Below, piece by piece: positions 1 to 7,796 of a DNA stretch of 64,000 nt. Within the stretch, counting starts at the first letter, position 1. Every line of letters begins with the position of its first letter. A program made the position numbers and the translations under genes. Location: the NCBI GenBank assembly GCA_900609035.2, contig UXAT02000004.1:1-64000 (forward strand), given 5' to 3'. The stretch comes from Candidatus Defluviicoccus seviourii. Its GTDB lineage: Bacteria > Pseudomonadota > Alphaproteobacteria > Rhodospirillales > Defluviicoccaceae. The notes beneath the pieces are model-generated. The model had not been told where the DNA came from. It searched no databases and worked only from the letters and a program-made list of their open reading frames with translations.

Positions 1-50
1 CGTCCGCTCCGTCTGCCACGACGAAACGGTATCAGCTTCCACTCAAGCCC

Positions 51-73
51 GTGGTCTCAAAATCCGAGACCAC
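51..73. repeat. 8-bp perfect inverted repeat at the break in the GMC gene
   Basis: GTGGTCTC and GAGACCAC flank a 7-base spacer. The palindrome coincides with the point where GMC homology stops. It could be the terminal repeat of an insertion element lying left of the window, or a hairpin. Nothing else about it can be decided from this sequence. Confidence 0.4.
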
Positions 74-344
74 TTCTATGCTTGGCGACACTGGCATTGG
101 AAAAGCGGCAAAAATTATAAACGTGTGTCGGATAGAGGAAAGACCCAGCCTCGACGACGAGAATGCGTTTATCGTTGCCGCGCCGGTCAGCCAAGTCATC
201 AGCAAGGACACCACCGCCGACGCCAGAACCAACGATGATAATATCGAAATCGTTGCGCGGACTGATGTACTCCAGGAACAACCGTTGCTGCGCTGCGCCG
301 GTGCCGGAAACAAAATTGGCATACGTTGAAGCACTGAAAGTCAC
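57..344 (-). pseudogene. GMC-family oxidoreductase, N-terminal fragment (disrupted)
   Basis: A 95-residue reading frame starts at a GTG with a good ribosome-binding site (GGGAGG, about 7 bases upstream). It carries the FAD-binding beta-alpha-beta of GMC oxidoreductases: DFDIIIVGSGVGGG near residues 32-45, then a conserved ILVVEAG strand. GMC enzymes are flavoproteins of 500 or more residues that oxidise alcohols or sugars. Here the frame stops after the VYNFCRFSNASVAKH segment, where the family continues for hundreds of residues. The stop lies inside a perfect 8-bp inverted repeat at 51-73. DNA beyond the stop (1-56) shows no recognisable GMC continuation in the same frame. The most likely reading is a gene broken by a frameshift, deletion or insertion. 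An assembly break is also possible because the window ends here. Confidence 0.6.
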
Positions 345-662
345 GATCGCCTCCCATGATGTGCCATTCTTGAAGCAAGATGATTTTTCGCAACTCTACC
401 ATAGCTGGCATGCTTTCGCAATCCGCGGCGGTTCTGGTGCCTTAACAGCACATTACCGATGTTGTTATTAGCTCCTAAGTTTGCCCGCCGATTGCCCCCC
501 CCACCCCAGTGCCGATTGCGGTCGCGCCCGACGCTGGCGCCGCCGCGGCCTGCCTTGCAGGATCGCAGGGGCGTGCGTATGGTGGGCGAAGGAGGAGGCC
601 GGCGGCGGGAGAGTGAACTCGCGTCTGGTCTCCGGCGACCGATGATGAAGCAGGAACGACGC
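345..662. other. Intergenic region between the GMC fragment and apaG
   Basis: About 320 bases without a convincing gene. The minus-strand ribosome-binding site of the GMC fragment lies at its left end. A GC-rich open frame runs from 459 into apaG, but it is Pro/Arg-rich low-complexity sequence without family character. I treat it as non-coding. It presumably holds divergent promoters for the GMC fragment and apaG, but no clear -35/-10 pair was identified. Confidence 0.4.
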
Positions 663-1085
663 GTGAGCGGCCCCATCCCCCTTTCCGACAACGCCTATTC
701 ACGGACGACGCGCTCGATTACGGTGAGCGTGCAGCCGCTCTTCCTCGAAGACGAGTCGGCGCCGGCTTCACACCGTTACGTCTGGGCCTACCACGTGCGG
801 ATCGAGAACACCGGCGGCGAGACCGTGCAACTCTTGAAGCGCACCTGGCAGATCACCGACAGCACCGGCCGCGTCCAGGACGTGCACGGTGACGGCGTCA
901 TCGGCAAGCAACCGGTGCTCACGCCGGGCGGCGTGTTCGAGTACACGAGCGCCGCCCCGTTGACGACTCCGTCCGGCATCATGGTCGGCTTCTATCACAT
1001 GGTGACCGAATCGGGCGAAGCGTTCGACGTCGACATCCCCGCCTTCTCGCTCGACAGCCCCTACGCGCAGGCGATGCTGCATTGA
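663..1085 (+). CDS. apaG: ApaG domain protein
   Basis: A 140-residue protein of the ApaG family, small fibronectin-like beta-sandwich proteins linked genetically to cobalt/magnesium efflux and diadenosine-tetraphosphate metabolism. Family hallmarks are clear: TTRSITVSVQPLFL at the start, then RYVWAYHVRIENTG, LLKRTWQITDS, and the Gly-rich VIGKQPVLTPGGVFEYTS and FYHMV segments. Length is slightly above the usual 125-130 residues. I chose the GTG at 663 because AGGAAC lies 7-8 bases upstream. Two in-frame ATGs at 642 and 645 lack a Shine-Dalgarno sequence, and the open frame further upstream is low-complexity. The gene appears monocistronic and is followed by a GC hairpin. Confidence 0.9.
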   Translation: MSGPIPLSDNAYSRTTRSITVSVQPLFLEDESAPASHRYVWAYHVRIENTGGETVQLLKRTWQITDSTGRVQDVHGDGVIGKQPVLTPGGVFEYTSAAPLTTPSGIMVGFYHMVTESGEAFDVDIPAFSLDSPYAQAMLH

Positions 1086-1100
1086 CCAAGGCGCCGCGGC

Positions 1101-1126
1101 CGCGGGCTCGCCGACAGCCCGCGTTT
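1101..1126 (+). terminator. Candidate intrinsic terminator after apaG
   Basis: CGCGGGC and GCCCGCG form a 7-bp perfect stem with a 9-base loop, followed by three T residues, 16 bases after the apaG stop. The T-run is short, so termination strength is uncertain. Confidence 0.45.
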
Positions 1127-1376
1127 GCGGCCATGATGTGGCAAATTGCAGGCACAGCGGCCAAAATTCGCGGCCGCCCGGCTGCCTTTACCACAATTTA
1201 ACCTCATTCATGTACTGTTCTTCAGCGTCCAGTGTGTTAACCATGCTTCACGCTTCCGTTATCTTCCATGAAGCCCAACGAATTCTTTGACGGCGCCGCA
1301 GCCTCCCGCTAATCGTCCGTCAGCGTCAAGGGGACCGCAACAGCGGTGCGCGCGGCCGGCGGAACAGGATTGGATC

Positions 1377-1589
1377 ATGCTCGCCAAGTGTCTTAACAAG
1401 GTCTTCGCGCTTGATTGCCGGTCAACCGGTATCGAGCACGGTATTATCATCGGCTTGATCGCCGCCGGCTTGATCGCCTCGGTGCTGGCGCTCAGCCATC
1501 CACTGCCTGAATTGTTCACGCCGTTCGCCGACGTTGCCGCCAACTCGGTCGTCAGCGCGGATACCAACACGAGCGCGGCGACCCGCTGA
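1377..1589 (+). CDS. Flp/Fap-type pilin-like protein (orphan, atypical processing site)
   Basis: A 70-residue protein with the Flp pilin layout: a short basic/Cys-containing leader, a signature resembling ATAIEYG, then a hydrophobic helix (residues 22-40). Flp pilins are normally cut by a TadV/CpaA peptidase after a Gly and assembled by the Tad machine into adhesive pili. Here the signature reads STGIEHG (16-22). Glu at +5 is kept, but the -1 Gly is Arg15 and the +6 Tyr is His21. No Tad assembly genes lie in the window. The ATG at 1377 was chosen because the helix and signature sit at family distance from it; the open frame upstream is Pro/Arg-rich and unlike a pilin. It could be a divergent pilin, a minor pilin or a decaying copy. 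Confidence 0.6.
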   Translation: MLAKCLNKVFALDCRSTGIEHGIIIGLIAAGLIASVLALSHPLPELFTPFADVAANSVVSADTNTSAATR

Positions 1590-1607
1590 CGCGGGCGGCA
1601 CGCACCC

Positions 1608-2732
1608 TCATTCCCGCATCCCCAAGACCGTATAGATCGCTTCCAGCAGCTTGAGACCGTCGAAGAGATCGGTCGGCTTCGGCTGGGCGTGATCCAGGCT
1701 ATCGATCAGCAAGACGCGCGCCCGGCCCGGGGGTAGTGCGGCGGCCAATGCAAGCGCGTGCGTCTCCGGGATGATGCGGTCGTTGCGGTCGTGCACGATG
1801 ACGAAATCGACCGCCAGTCGGCTGAGGTCGTGCCGCTTCAGATCGAGGCGGTCGATCTCGGAAGTCATCGCCGGCGGCAGCGCGGCCAAGAGCGCCGGTG
1901 CCCGCTCCGGATCGTCGTTGATCAACAGCCGGTAGACCGCTTGGCCTTCGGCGCCGAGGCCCGCCGCCAGATCGTCGACCGGCGCCGTGGCGTCCTCGAG
2001 CCGCCGCCGCGCCATTTCGGTCAGAAGCACGCGATCGTTGATGTCGGCCACGCGCGGGGCATTCGAGAGGATGAAGATCCACTTGCCGTAGTGCTTCGGT
2101 GGCCGGCGTCGCCAGCCGGTCCCCTCGGCATCGCGGTAGGCACCCGTGGTGACGAAGGTGACGAGATCGGCGAGATCGTAGTAGCCGCCTATGGTCATGG
2201 CGAAGCGGACATGACCTTCCGTCTCGGGGTCCTGCAGCGCGAGAACGGCGGGGCCGACCCCGAACGAGACGGCGGCGATGCCGACGGGCTTGCCGTCACG
2301 CAGCGCCGTCAAGTGGACGATCGCGTCGGCGATCGGCCGCGCATCGTCGGCCGTGACGGTGAGCGCCCGCATGCGCTCAAGCTCCGGCACCAGAACGGTG
2401 AAGCGCGCCCGTGCAAGTGTCATCGCAAATGCAACCAGCCGCGCGTCGTCGCGCCCCTTGGGCGTCAACCCCGGCACCAGGACGATGCCACCCTGCGCCG
2501 GCTCACCGGGCTGGTAGAGATCCGCCTGCCAGGTGTTGTCGTTGGCAGCGTAGGTGATCGCGGTCCGCTGCGGCGCGGGCGTTGCCGCCTTCAGCCGGCT
2601 CGGGCCATCGCCGGCTTCGATGTCGGCGAGAACGCGGACCGATTCCTGCAGGCGCGAAGGCAAACAGGCCGCCGCTGCCAACCCAACGACGACGACAGCC
2701 GCCAGTACCGCGACCCGACGTAAGCCTCGCAC
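1608..2732 (-). CDS. Alpha/beta-hydrolase lipoprotein
   Basis: A 374-residue protein with a lipoprotein signal (hydrophobic residues 8-22, lipobox LAAAAC, Cys23) and an alpha/beta-hydrolase fold. The likely catalytic triad is visible: Ser156 in an AVSFG elbow (Ala replaces the usual first Gly), Asp318 in HDRNDRIIP and His348 in DSLDHAQ. An oxyanion-type stretch (VLVPGL) lies near residue 84. It is expected to be anchored in the envelope and to act on an ester or thioester whose identity cannot be read. It is transcribed after the small lipoprotein gene upstream, with 27 bases between them, suggesting a two-gene operon. A 63-base convergent gap would separate it from a gene on its left; the pilin ends 18 bases away. 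Confidence 0.75.
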   Translation of the reverse strand: MRGLRRVAVLAAVVVVGLAAAACLPSRLQESVRVLADIEAGDGPSRLKAATPAPQRTAITYAANDNTWQADLYQPGEPAQGGIVLVPGLTPKGRDDARLVAFAMTLARARFTVLVPELERMRALTVTADDARPIADAIVHLTALRDGKPVGIAAVSFGVGPAVLALQDPETEGHVRFAMTIGGYYDLADLVTFVTTGAYRDAEGTGWRRRPPKHYGKWIFILSNAPRVADINDRVLLTEMARRRLEDATAPVDDLAAGLGAEGQAVYRLLINDDPERAPALLAALPPAMTSEIDRLDLKRHDLSRLAVDFVIVHDRNDRIIPETHALALAAALPPGRARVLLIDSLDHAQPKPTDLFDGLKLLEAIYTVLGMRE

Positions 2733-2759
2733 GGACGACCACTGAAAATCGTGTGCGCC

Positions 2760-3344
2760 CTACAGCACCCACTCGGACAGATACTGCTGGATCGCGCGCT
2801 CCATCTCGGTATCGAAGCTGTCCATCGCCAGCTTGGTCAGCTCTGCCCAGAAGAGCTGCTTCTCGTCTGCGGTGAGTCCCTCCTCCATTTCCCGCGACTT
2901 GGTTACCCGCGTCGAGGCGAGGCGGACGCGCTTGCCGCTTTCGTCCAGGATCTCCAGCTGCGCCTCAAGCGTGATGGTCAGCTTCTCCTCGGACTCGATG
3001 CGGAAGGCGCCGACGAAGCCCTTGGTAACGGGCATCGGCTGCGCCGTGACCGGCGCGCTCAGCACCGTGAACAGGGCTGTGCCGGAAGTGCCGATGGTGC
3101 GCAGGCGCTCGTGCGCCCAGCGCTCGACGATCGTTGCGGGCGGTATCGCGAAACGATGCTCGACGTTCGGCGGCTGCCCCGGCGCCTGGTAGCTTGATTG
3201 GACGACAAGCGAACGCACGTTCAGCGAAATCGGCGACTTGTGCGCATAGGTGATCTCCGGCCGCGGCGTGGTCTGATAGGCTGCACAGGCGGCAAGGAAC
3301 AAGACGCACACCATCGCCGGCAGGGTTCGGGCAAATCGTCTCAT
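2760..3344 (-). CDS. Small outer-membrane-type lipoprotein of unknown function
   Basis: A 194-residue protein starting at an ATG with GAGG five bases upstream; the open frame continues upstream but loses protein-like character. A lipoprotein signal is seen (RRFARTLPAMVCVLFLAACA). The mature part has the look of periplasmic ABC-type auxiliary or penicillin-binding-activator lipoproteins: a beta-rich middle with LTITLEAQLEILDE and a charged helical C-terminus. No enzymatic motif is visible. Its role is unknown. It is the first gene of a likely operon with the downstream lipoprotein hydrolase and lies divergent from the rpfC-like gene. Confidence 0.6.
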   Translation of the reverse strand: MRRFARTLPAMVCVLFLAACAAYQTTPRPEITYAHKSPISLNVRSLVVQSSYQAPGQPPNVEHRFAIPPATIVERWAHERLRTIGTSGTALFTVLSAPVTAQPMPVTKGFVGAFRIESEEKLTITLEAQLEILDESGKRVRLASTRVTKSREMEEGLTADEKQLFWAELTKLAMDSFDTEMERAIQQYLSEWVL

Positions 3345-3630
3345 GACCTCGGGCGTCCCACTCAACGAAATAATAATGAATGCGACCGCGGCAATCTCAT
3401 GCCGGCGGCAGCGCCGCAGCGTCTGGCCGACGCTTCTCCGAATGTAGAGTATTCTTCCGGCCAATGCACCAAGATATGGACGGAACGTTCGCTTCCCGCG
3501 GAGCAACGCCCGCGCGCACGGAGGATCGCTTGCCGCACCCGCTGTGACGCATGCGGTTTAGCAAGTGCAATCGGCCGCCGTGAGGTTTACAATCCCGACG
3601 CTTGAAAGGGTCTTTTTCGACGGACGGCCA

Positions 3631-6246
3631 ATGCCAACGAATGAAGCTCGACCAGCGGAGGAACGTGAGAATTCTGCTTCGACATGGCGCCAGTGGCTGC
3701 AGCCGGAGTGGATCGCCCGGCGCCTGAAGGAGCGCTCCGACAGCGAGCACGAGCAAGCCGCAATCCGGATAGCAATCGTCGGCACCCTGTTCGCCTACCT
3801 GGCCTTTGTCGGCTTGATGGCAGAAGCCCACTCCCGCGAGGTCGAACTCGGCGCCATGCTTTCGGGCGGGTATCTCGCGGTTTCGATCGGATACCTGGTG
3901 CTGATCATTGTCATGCCGCAGGAGTCGCCGGGTCGGCGGCTTACTGCCATGGTCACCGACTTCGCGCTGACATCCGCCTTCATGTACTTTGGCGGCAAGG
4001 CAGCGGCGCCATTCTATCCGATCTACCTCTGGGTCGCGCTCGGCAACGGCTTCCGCTTCGGCCTGCCGTATCTCGCGGCGTCCGTGTCCGCGGCGGTCAC
4101 CGGCTTCTTTATGGTGATCCTCAGCAGCCCCTTCTGGCAGGAGCAGCAGGCGCTCGGTATCGGCCTTCTGATCGCGCTCATCCTCATTCCCGCCTATTCG
4201 GCGAGCCTGATCCGCAAGCTGACGGAAGCGAAGGCGCAGGCGGAGGCGGCAAACACAGCGAAAAGCCAGTTCCTCGCCAATATGAGCCACGAGTTGCGCA
4301 CGCCGCTCAACGCCATCATCGGCATGAGCGATCTGTTGCAGCGCACGCGTCTCGACACCGACCAGCGCGAGATGACAAAGACCGTGCGTGCGTCGGGCAG
4401 CCAGCTCCTGGCGCTGATCGACGACATTCTCGATCTGTCGCGCATTGAGGCCAGCAAGCTGCCGATCATCGCGGTCGAGTTCGATCTGCACCGGGAACTC
4501 GCGGATCTCGCCGTCCTGTTCCGGCCGCAGGCCGAACGCAAGCGACTTCGCTGGGGCATTCACATCGCATCCGATGTGCCGATTGCCGTGCATGGTGACG
4601 GCCGGCGGCTGCGCCAAGTCCTCATCAATCTGATGGCAAACGCGCTCAAGTTCACCGACGCGGGCCATGTTTTCGTCAGTGTCTCGACTGTGCCGAGCCC
4701 GGCCGTCGGCGTCGCGATGGTCCGCTTCGAGGTCTGTGATACCGGCATCGGCATCGATCAAGCCCAACAGGCGCGTATTTTCGATCGCTTCACGCAGGCC
4801 GAGGAGGGCATCAACCGGCGCTATGGCGGCTCAGGGCTGGGCCTCGCGATCACCCGTAATCTTGTTGAGCTCCTGAACGGATCGCTCTCGCTGGTGAGCG
4901 CGCCCGGCTGCGGCAGCACATTCGCCGTCGAGGTGCCGCTGCGAGTCGTGGAGGCCGCCGCCGCGGGGCAGACCGTTTCACTGCCGAACGCCGTTGTGAT
5001 CCGCTCGGCCAGCGCATCTGTTCGGGAGAGCCTCGAACGCATGGCGGCTGAACTCGGCATCCGCGTCGCCGCAGCGCCCGACGACGCCGGCGCAGTCGAG
5101 GGCGTCGTTCTGCTCGATGCGGCCGACACTGACGGCAGCCACGAAGCGACGGGTTCGTTCTGCCCGATCGGCCGTGCGCCAACCGTGCGTATTGTCAGTG
5201 GCGAAGATGGGGCGGCTACGCCGATCGGTTTCTGCGCCTCCCTGCGCCTGCCGTGCGATCGACAAGCGCTGGCGCGCGTTCTCCACTTTGCCGACGCCCT
5301 GACTCCCGACGCAGGCGCAGCCGACGCCTCGTTGGCCGGTGTGACGGCGGCTGGAGGGAGCCCTGCAAGCCCGCCGCTCTCGGTCCTCATCGCCGAAGAC
5401 AACCCCGTCAACCAGAAGGTCACGCGGCGCATCCTCGAATACGCCGGACACACCGTCACGGTGGTGGCCGACGGCGAAGCAGCCCTGGACAAGCTGCAAG
5501 AGGAGCAGTTCGATCTTGTCATCGTCGACCTCAACATGCCGAAGGTTAGTGGCCTCGAGGTCATCAAGCTGCACCGTATGGCGACGCTGGGCGAGCGCCG
5601 CACGCCTGTCATCGTGCTCAGTGCCGACGCCATGCCGGAGACTGCGCGCGCATGCACTGAGGCGGGGGCCGATGCCTACCTGACCAAACCGGTCGAGCCA
5701 CGGCGCCTTCTGGATGCGATCACCCGCCTGGCGACCGCGGAGGCGCCAGCGTGCCCGCGCGCCGGAGACGAGGGCACCAGAGAAGCGATCGACGCCAACG
5801 ACACCGATGCGACCGACCGGAACCGGGTGATGCCGATCTCCGCCCATCCGCGCTACCGAGGTGAGGCCTACCCTGCCGTCAATTGGTCTGTCGTCGGGAG
5901 TTTGAAACAGTTCGGCGGCGAGCAGTTCGTCGCTGAGACAGTCGCCGAGTATCTCAGCAATGCGGATGCGCTCATCAGTGCGATCCAGGAAGCCGCACTG
6001 CAATGCGACGTCGTTTCGTTCCGCGATCAGGTACACGCGCTGCGCGGCACGTCGGGGAACGTCGGGGCTGAAGCGCTGTGGCGGCTTTGTCGCAGCGTCA
6101 GCGGCATGACCCTCGAGCGGCTGCGCGAGGAAGGCGGCGAGTTCAGCACTCGGCTCCAGCACGAACTAATCCGCTTCCGCCAGGAGCACGCCGGCGCCAC
6201 CACTGCACGCCAGCAAAGCAGCCCCTCTCTCGGAACCCCCTCTTAA
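3631..6246 (+). CDS. rpfC: RpfC-type hybrid sensor histidine kinase (DSF sensor)
   Basis: An 871-residue hybrid kinase with the architecture and N-terminal signature of RpfC, the sensor of diffusible signal factor fatty acids. The segment ERSDSEHEQ (35-42) precedes about five membrane helices (residues 45-195). Then come a HisKA domain with His220 in [14 protein letters not shown], an HATPase domain with G boxes (DTGIGI near 370, GGSGLGL near 399), a receiver with Asp633 and Lys686, and a C-terminal Hpt with His802 in [11 protein letters not shown]. All phosphorelay residues are present. In Xanthomonas, RpfC binds and restrains RpfF through its receiver and phosphorylates RpfG. The rpfF-like gene is convergent and adjacent, as in Xanthomonas. 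The ATG at 3631 gives a family-like N-terminus; a GTG at 3565 is an alternative. Confidence 0.85.
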   Translation: MPTNEARPAEERENSASTWRQWLQPEWIARRLKERSDSEHEQAAIRIAIVGTLFAYLAFVGLMAEAHSREVELGAMLSGGYLAVSIGYLVLIIVMPQESPGRRLTAMVTDFALTSAFMYFGGKAAAPFYPIYLWVALGNGFRFGLPYLAASVSAAVTGFFMVILSSPFWQEQQALGIGLLIALILIPAYSASLIRKLTEAKAQAEAANTAKSQFLANMSHELRTPLNAIIGMSDLLQRTRLDTDQREMTKTVRASGSQLLALIDDILDLSRIEASKLPIIAVEFDLHRELADLAVLFRPQAERKRLRWGIHIASDVPIAVHGDGRRLRQVLINLMANALKFTDAGHVFVSVSTVPSPAVGVAMVRFEVCDTGIGIDQAQQARIFDRFTQAEEGINRRYGGSGLGLAITRNLVELLNGSLSLVSAPGCGSTFAVEVPLRVVEAAAAGQTVSLPNAVVIRSASASVRESLERMAAELGIRVAAAPDDAGAVEGVVLLDAADTDGSHEATGSFCPIGRAPTVRIVSGEDGAATPIGFCASLRLPCDRQALARVLHFADALTPDAGAADASLAGVTAAGGSPASPPLSVLIAEDNPVNQKVTRRILEYAGHTVTVVADGEAALDKLQEEQFDLVIVDLNMPKVSGLEVIKLHRMATLGERRTPVIVLSADAMPETARACTEAGADAYLTKPVEPRRLLDAITRLATAEAPACPRAGDEGTREAIDANDTDATDRNRVMPISAHPRYRGEAYPAVNWSVVGSLKQFGGEQFVAETVAEYLSNADALISAIQEAALQCDVVSFRDQVHALRGTSGNVGAEALWRLCRSVSGMTLERLREEGGEFSTRLQHELIRFRQEHAGATTARQQSSPSLGTPS

Positions 6247-6413
6247 GAAGCCCCTGTTAACCCCTAATAGGAACGCGGGCGGTTAGGGCTGACGCCAGAT
6301 CAAGGCGGCAGGCAGGAAGAGAGACATCCGCGCTCGGCCTCAACCATCTCTCGCTTACTCCGATGCTGGGGGAGGGTTTATGCGCCGATCCGCAGTCACG
6401 GCGTCACGATTGC

Positions 6414-7457
6414 TCACGAAGCCTCGCTCATGCGGCTTCCGGTTCCGGTGCTGGCAGCGGCCACCCGTTGCCAGCGGCGATCTTGCGCCTTGGCGAGGTG
6501 ACTCATTTTGCGCAACTCGGACCCGCTCAACTGCAACGCCGCATCAACCCACAGATCGGCGATGTCGACGAGTTCCTTGAGCGTCACCGGCTGCAGCATC
6601 TTGCGTGCCTGCAACAGCGCCTGCCGGGAGCCACGCGCCCGATCAAACTTGCGGATGAAATCGCGCGCCGCCTGCAGGCCCTGTCCGTCCTCGGTCAGTT
6701 CATCGACGACGCCCATCGCGTGCAGTTCCTCGGCCTTGTAAATCCTGCCGCTGAGGATGATGCGTTCGGCACGAATCGGATCGAGCCGGCGGGCGAGGAA
6801 ACTGTAGGCCCCCATCCCCGGGAACATGCCAAACAGCACTTCTGGCAGCCCGAAGCTGGCACCCCGTTCGGCGATGATGACGTCGTGCGCCAACGCCGCC
6901 TCGAAGCCGCCGCCAAGTGCATCGCCCTGGACGACCGCAATCGTGCAGATCGGCAACTCCAGGCTGACGGCTCGCCGATGCTGGCCCGCGGCGCAAACGC
7001 GGGCGTACCACTGCAACCGCGCCCGGTCGCCGGCTGCAATCAGCTCGATGAAGTGCGGCAGGTCGCCGCCGAGGTTGAAGATGCCAGGCATCTTCGATGC
7101 CAGAACCAAGTAGCGGATGGCCTCATCTGCGTCGGCGCCAGCACCACGATGCGAGTGCTCTACCAAGTCGAGCGCTGCCGTCATGTCGCGCAACAGACCC
7201 GGCGTGAAACTGGGCCGACCGGTCGGTTTCATGAACTGCCAAAGGGTTCTGGTCTCCGCTTCGTGTTGAACGTCAAGCTCATCCAGGCGCGGCAGGGTCG
7301 GGCACGGAACTGCCGAATTCCGTGTCGTCCGGCGGCCGATGACATCGGCAAGCGACGTGTTTTGTGCAATTCGCGTGACGTCGCAGCCAACGGTTGGTAT
7401 CTTCTTAACATCTTCAACGAGGCTGGGAATGATCTGGTGGGCCAGCATATTTGACAT
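6414..7457 (-). CDS. rpfF: DSF synthase RpfF (crotonase-fold thioesterase/dehydratase)
   Basis: A 347-residue crotonase-fold protein that matches RpfF, the enzyme making cis-2-unsaturated fatty-acid signals from acyl-ACP. Diagnostic stretches are FNLGGDLPHFIELI (127-140), VVQGDALGGGFEAAL (175-189), FGLPEVLFGMFPGMGAYSF (202-220) and a C-terminal DLWVDAALQL. The two catalytic glutamates are Glu186 and Glu206. Their 20-residue spacing equals that of Glu141/Glu161 known for the Xanthomonas enzyme. It has an N-terminal extension of about 50 residues compared with that 289-residue protein. The start is firm: AAGGAG lies 8 bases before the ATG. The gene converges on rpfC with 167 bases between stops. 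It diverges from the c-di-GMP response regulator, with a 339-base shared control region. Confidence 0.9.
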   Translation of the reverse strand: MSNMLAHQIIPSLVEDVKKIPTVGCDVTRIAQNTSLADVIGRRTTRNSAVPCPTLPRLDELDVQHEAETRTLWQFMKPTGRPSFTPGLLRDMTAALDLVEHSHRGAGADADEAIRYLVLASKMPGIFNLGGDLPHFIELIAAGDRARLQWYARVCAAGQHRRAVSLELPICTIAVVQGDALGGGFEAALAHDVIIAERGASFGLPEVLFGMFPGMGAYSFLARRLDPIRAERIILSGRIYKAEELHAMGVVDELTEDGQGLQAARDFIRKFDRARGSRQALLQARKMLQPVTLKELVDIADLWVDAALQLSGSELRKMSHLAKAQDRRWQRVAAASTGTGSRMSEAS

Positions 7458-7590
7458 ATTCTTTCTCCTTTACCTTGCGGCAGTCGCCGTAGTTCCCCCA
7501 AAGATAGAGGCATTGACGGCATATTTTACTCAAAATGGTTTGAATAGCGACAGGGCTTCTTCTTAGGAGAGCTACAAGACAAGCGATTCA

Positions 7591-7596
7591 ATTATA
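7591..7596 (-). promoter_or_regulatory. Possible -10 element for rpfF
   Basis: On the minus strand this hexamer reads TATAAT, 134 bases upstream of the rpfF start. No convincing -35 lies 16-18 bases upstream of it. A small inverted repeat (TCAAA ATGG TTTGA) lies closer to the gene. The assignment is tentative. Confidence 0.25.
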
Positions 7597-7685
7597 GCGG
7601 ACAATTTCGCCGATTTTTGCTTCGTATCGTTGCTAATTGCCTAGCGTCATTGGAGAAAGGCAAATGTTGCCGGCTTCGCATCGCG

Positions 7686-7715
7686 TTGTGCGCCATGCCA
7701 GCAACTTGCTATAAT
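7686..7715 (+). promoter_or_regulatory. Sigma-70-type promoter for the REC-PAS-GGDEF-EAL gene
   Basis: TTGTGC and a perfect TATAAT are separated by 18 bases. Transcription would start near 7722, leaving a leader of about 75 bases before the ATG at 7797. This position argues against a longer coding frame beginning near 7617. Confidence 0.55.
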
Positions 7716-7796
7716 CATTGCCAAAGCGGGCGCGGCCGGTGGGTCACTGAGCGGTTGCGTTTCGCGGATGGGGCGAAGGTGGGGCAGAGAGCGCGT

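Noticed and set aside
459..662. Extended N-terminus of ApaG
   Set aside because: The upstream stretch is low-complexity Pro/Arg sequence without homology, and a Shine-Dalgarno fits the later GTG.
1377..1589. A Tad pilus operon
   Set aside because: Only one pilin-like gene is seen; neighbouring genes are unrelated lipoproteins and apaG.
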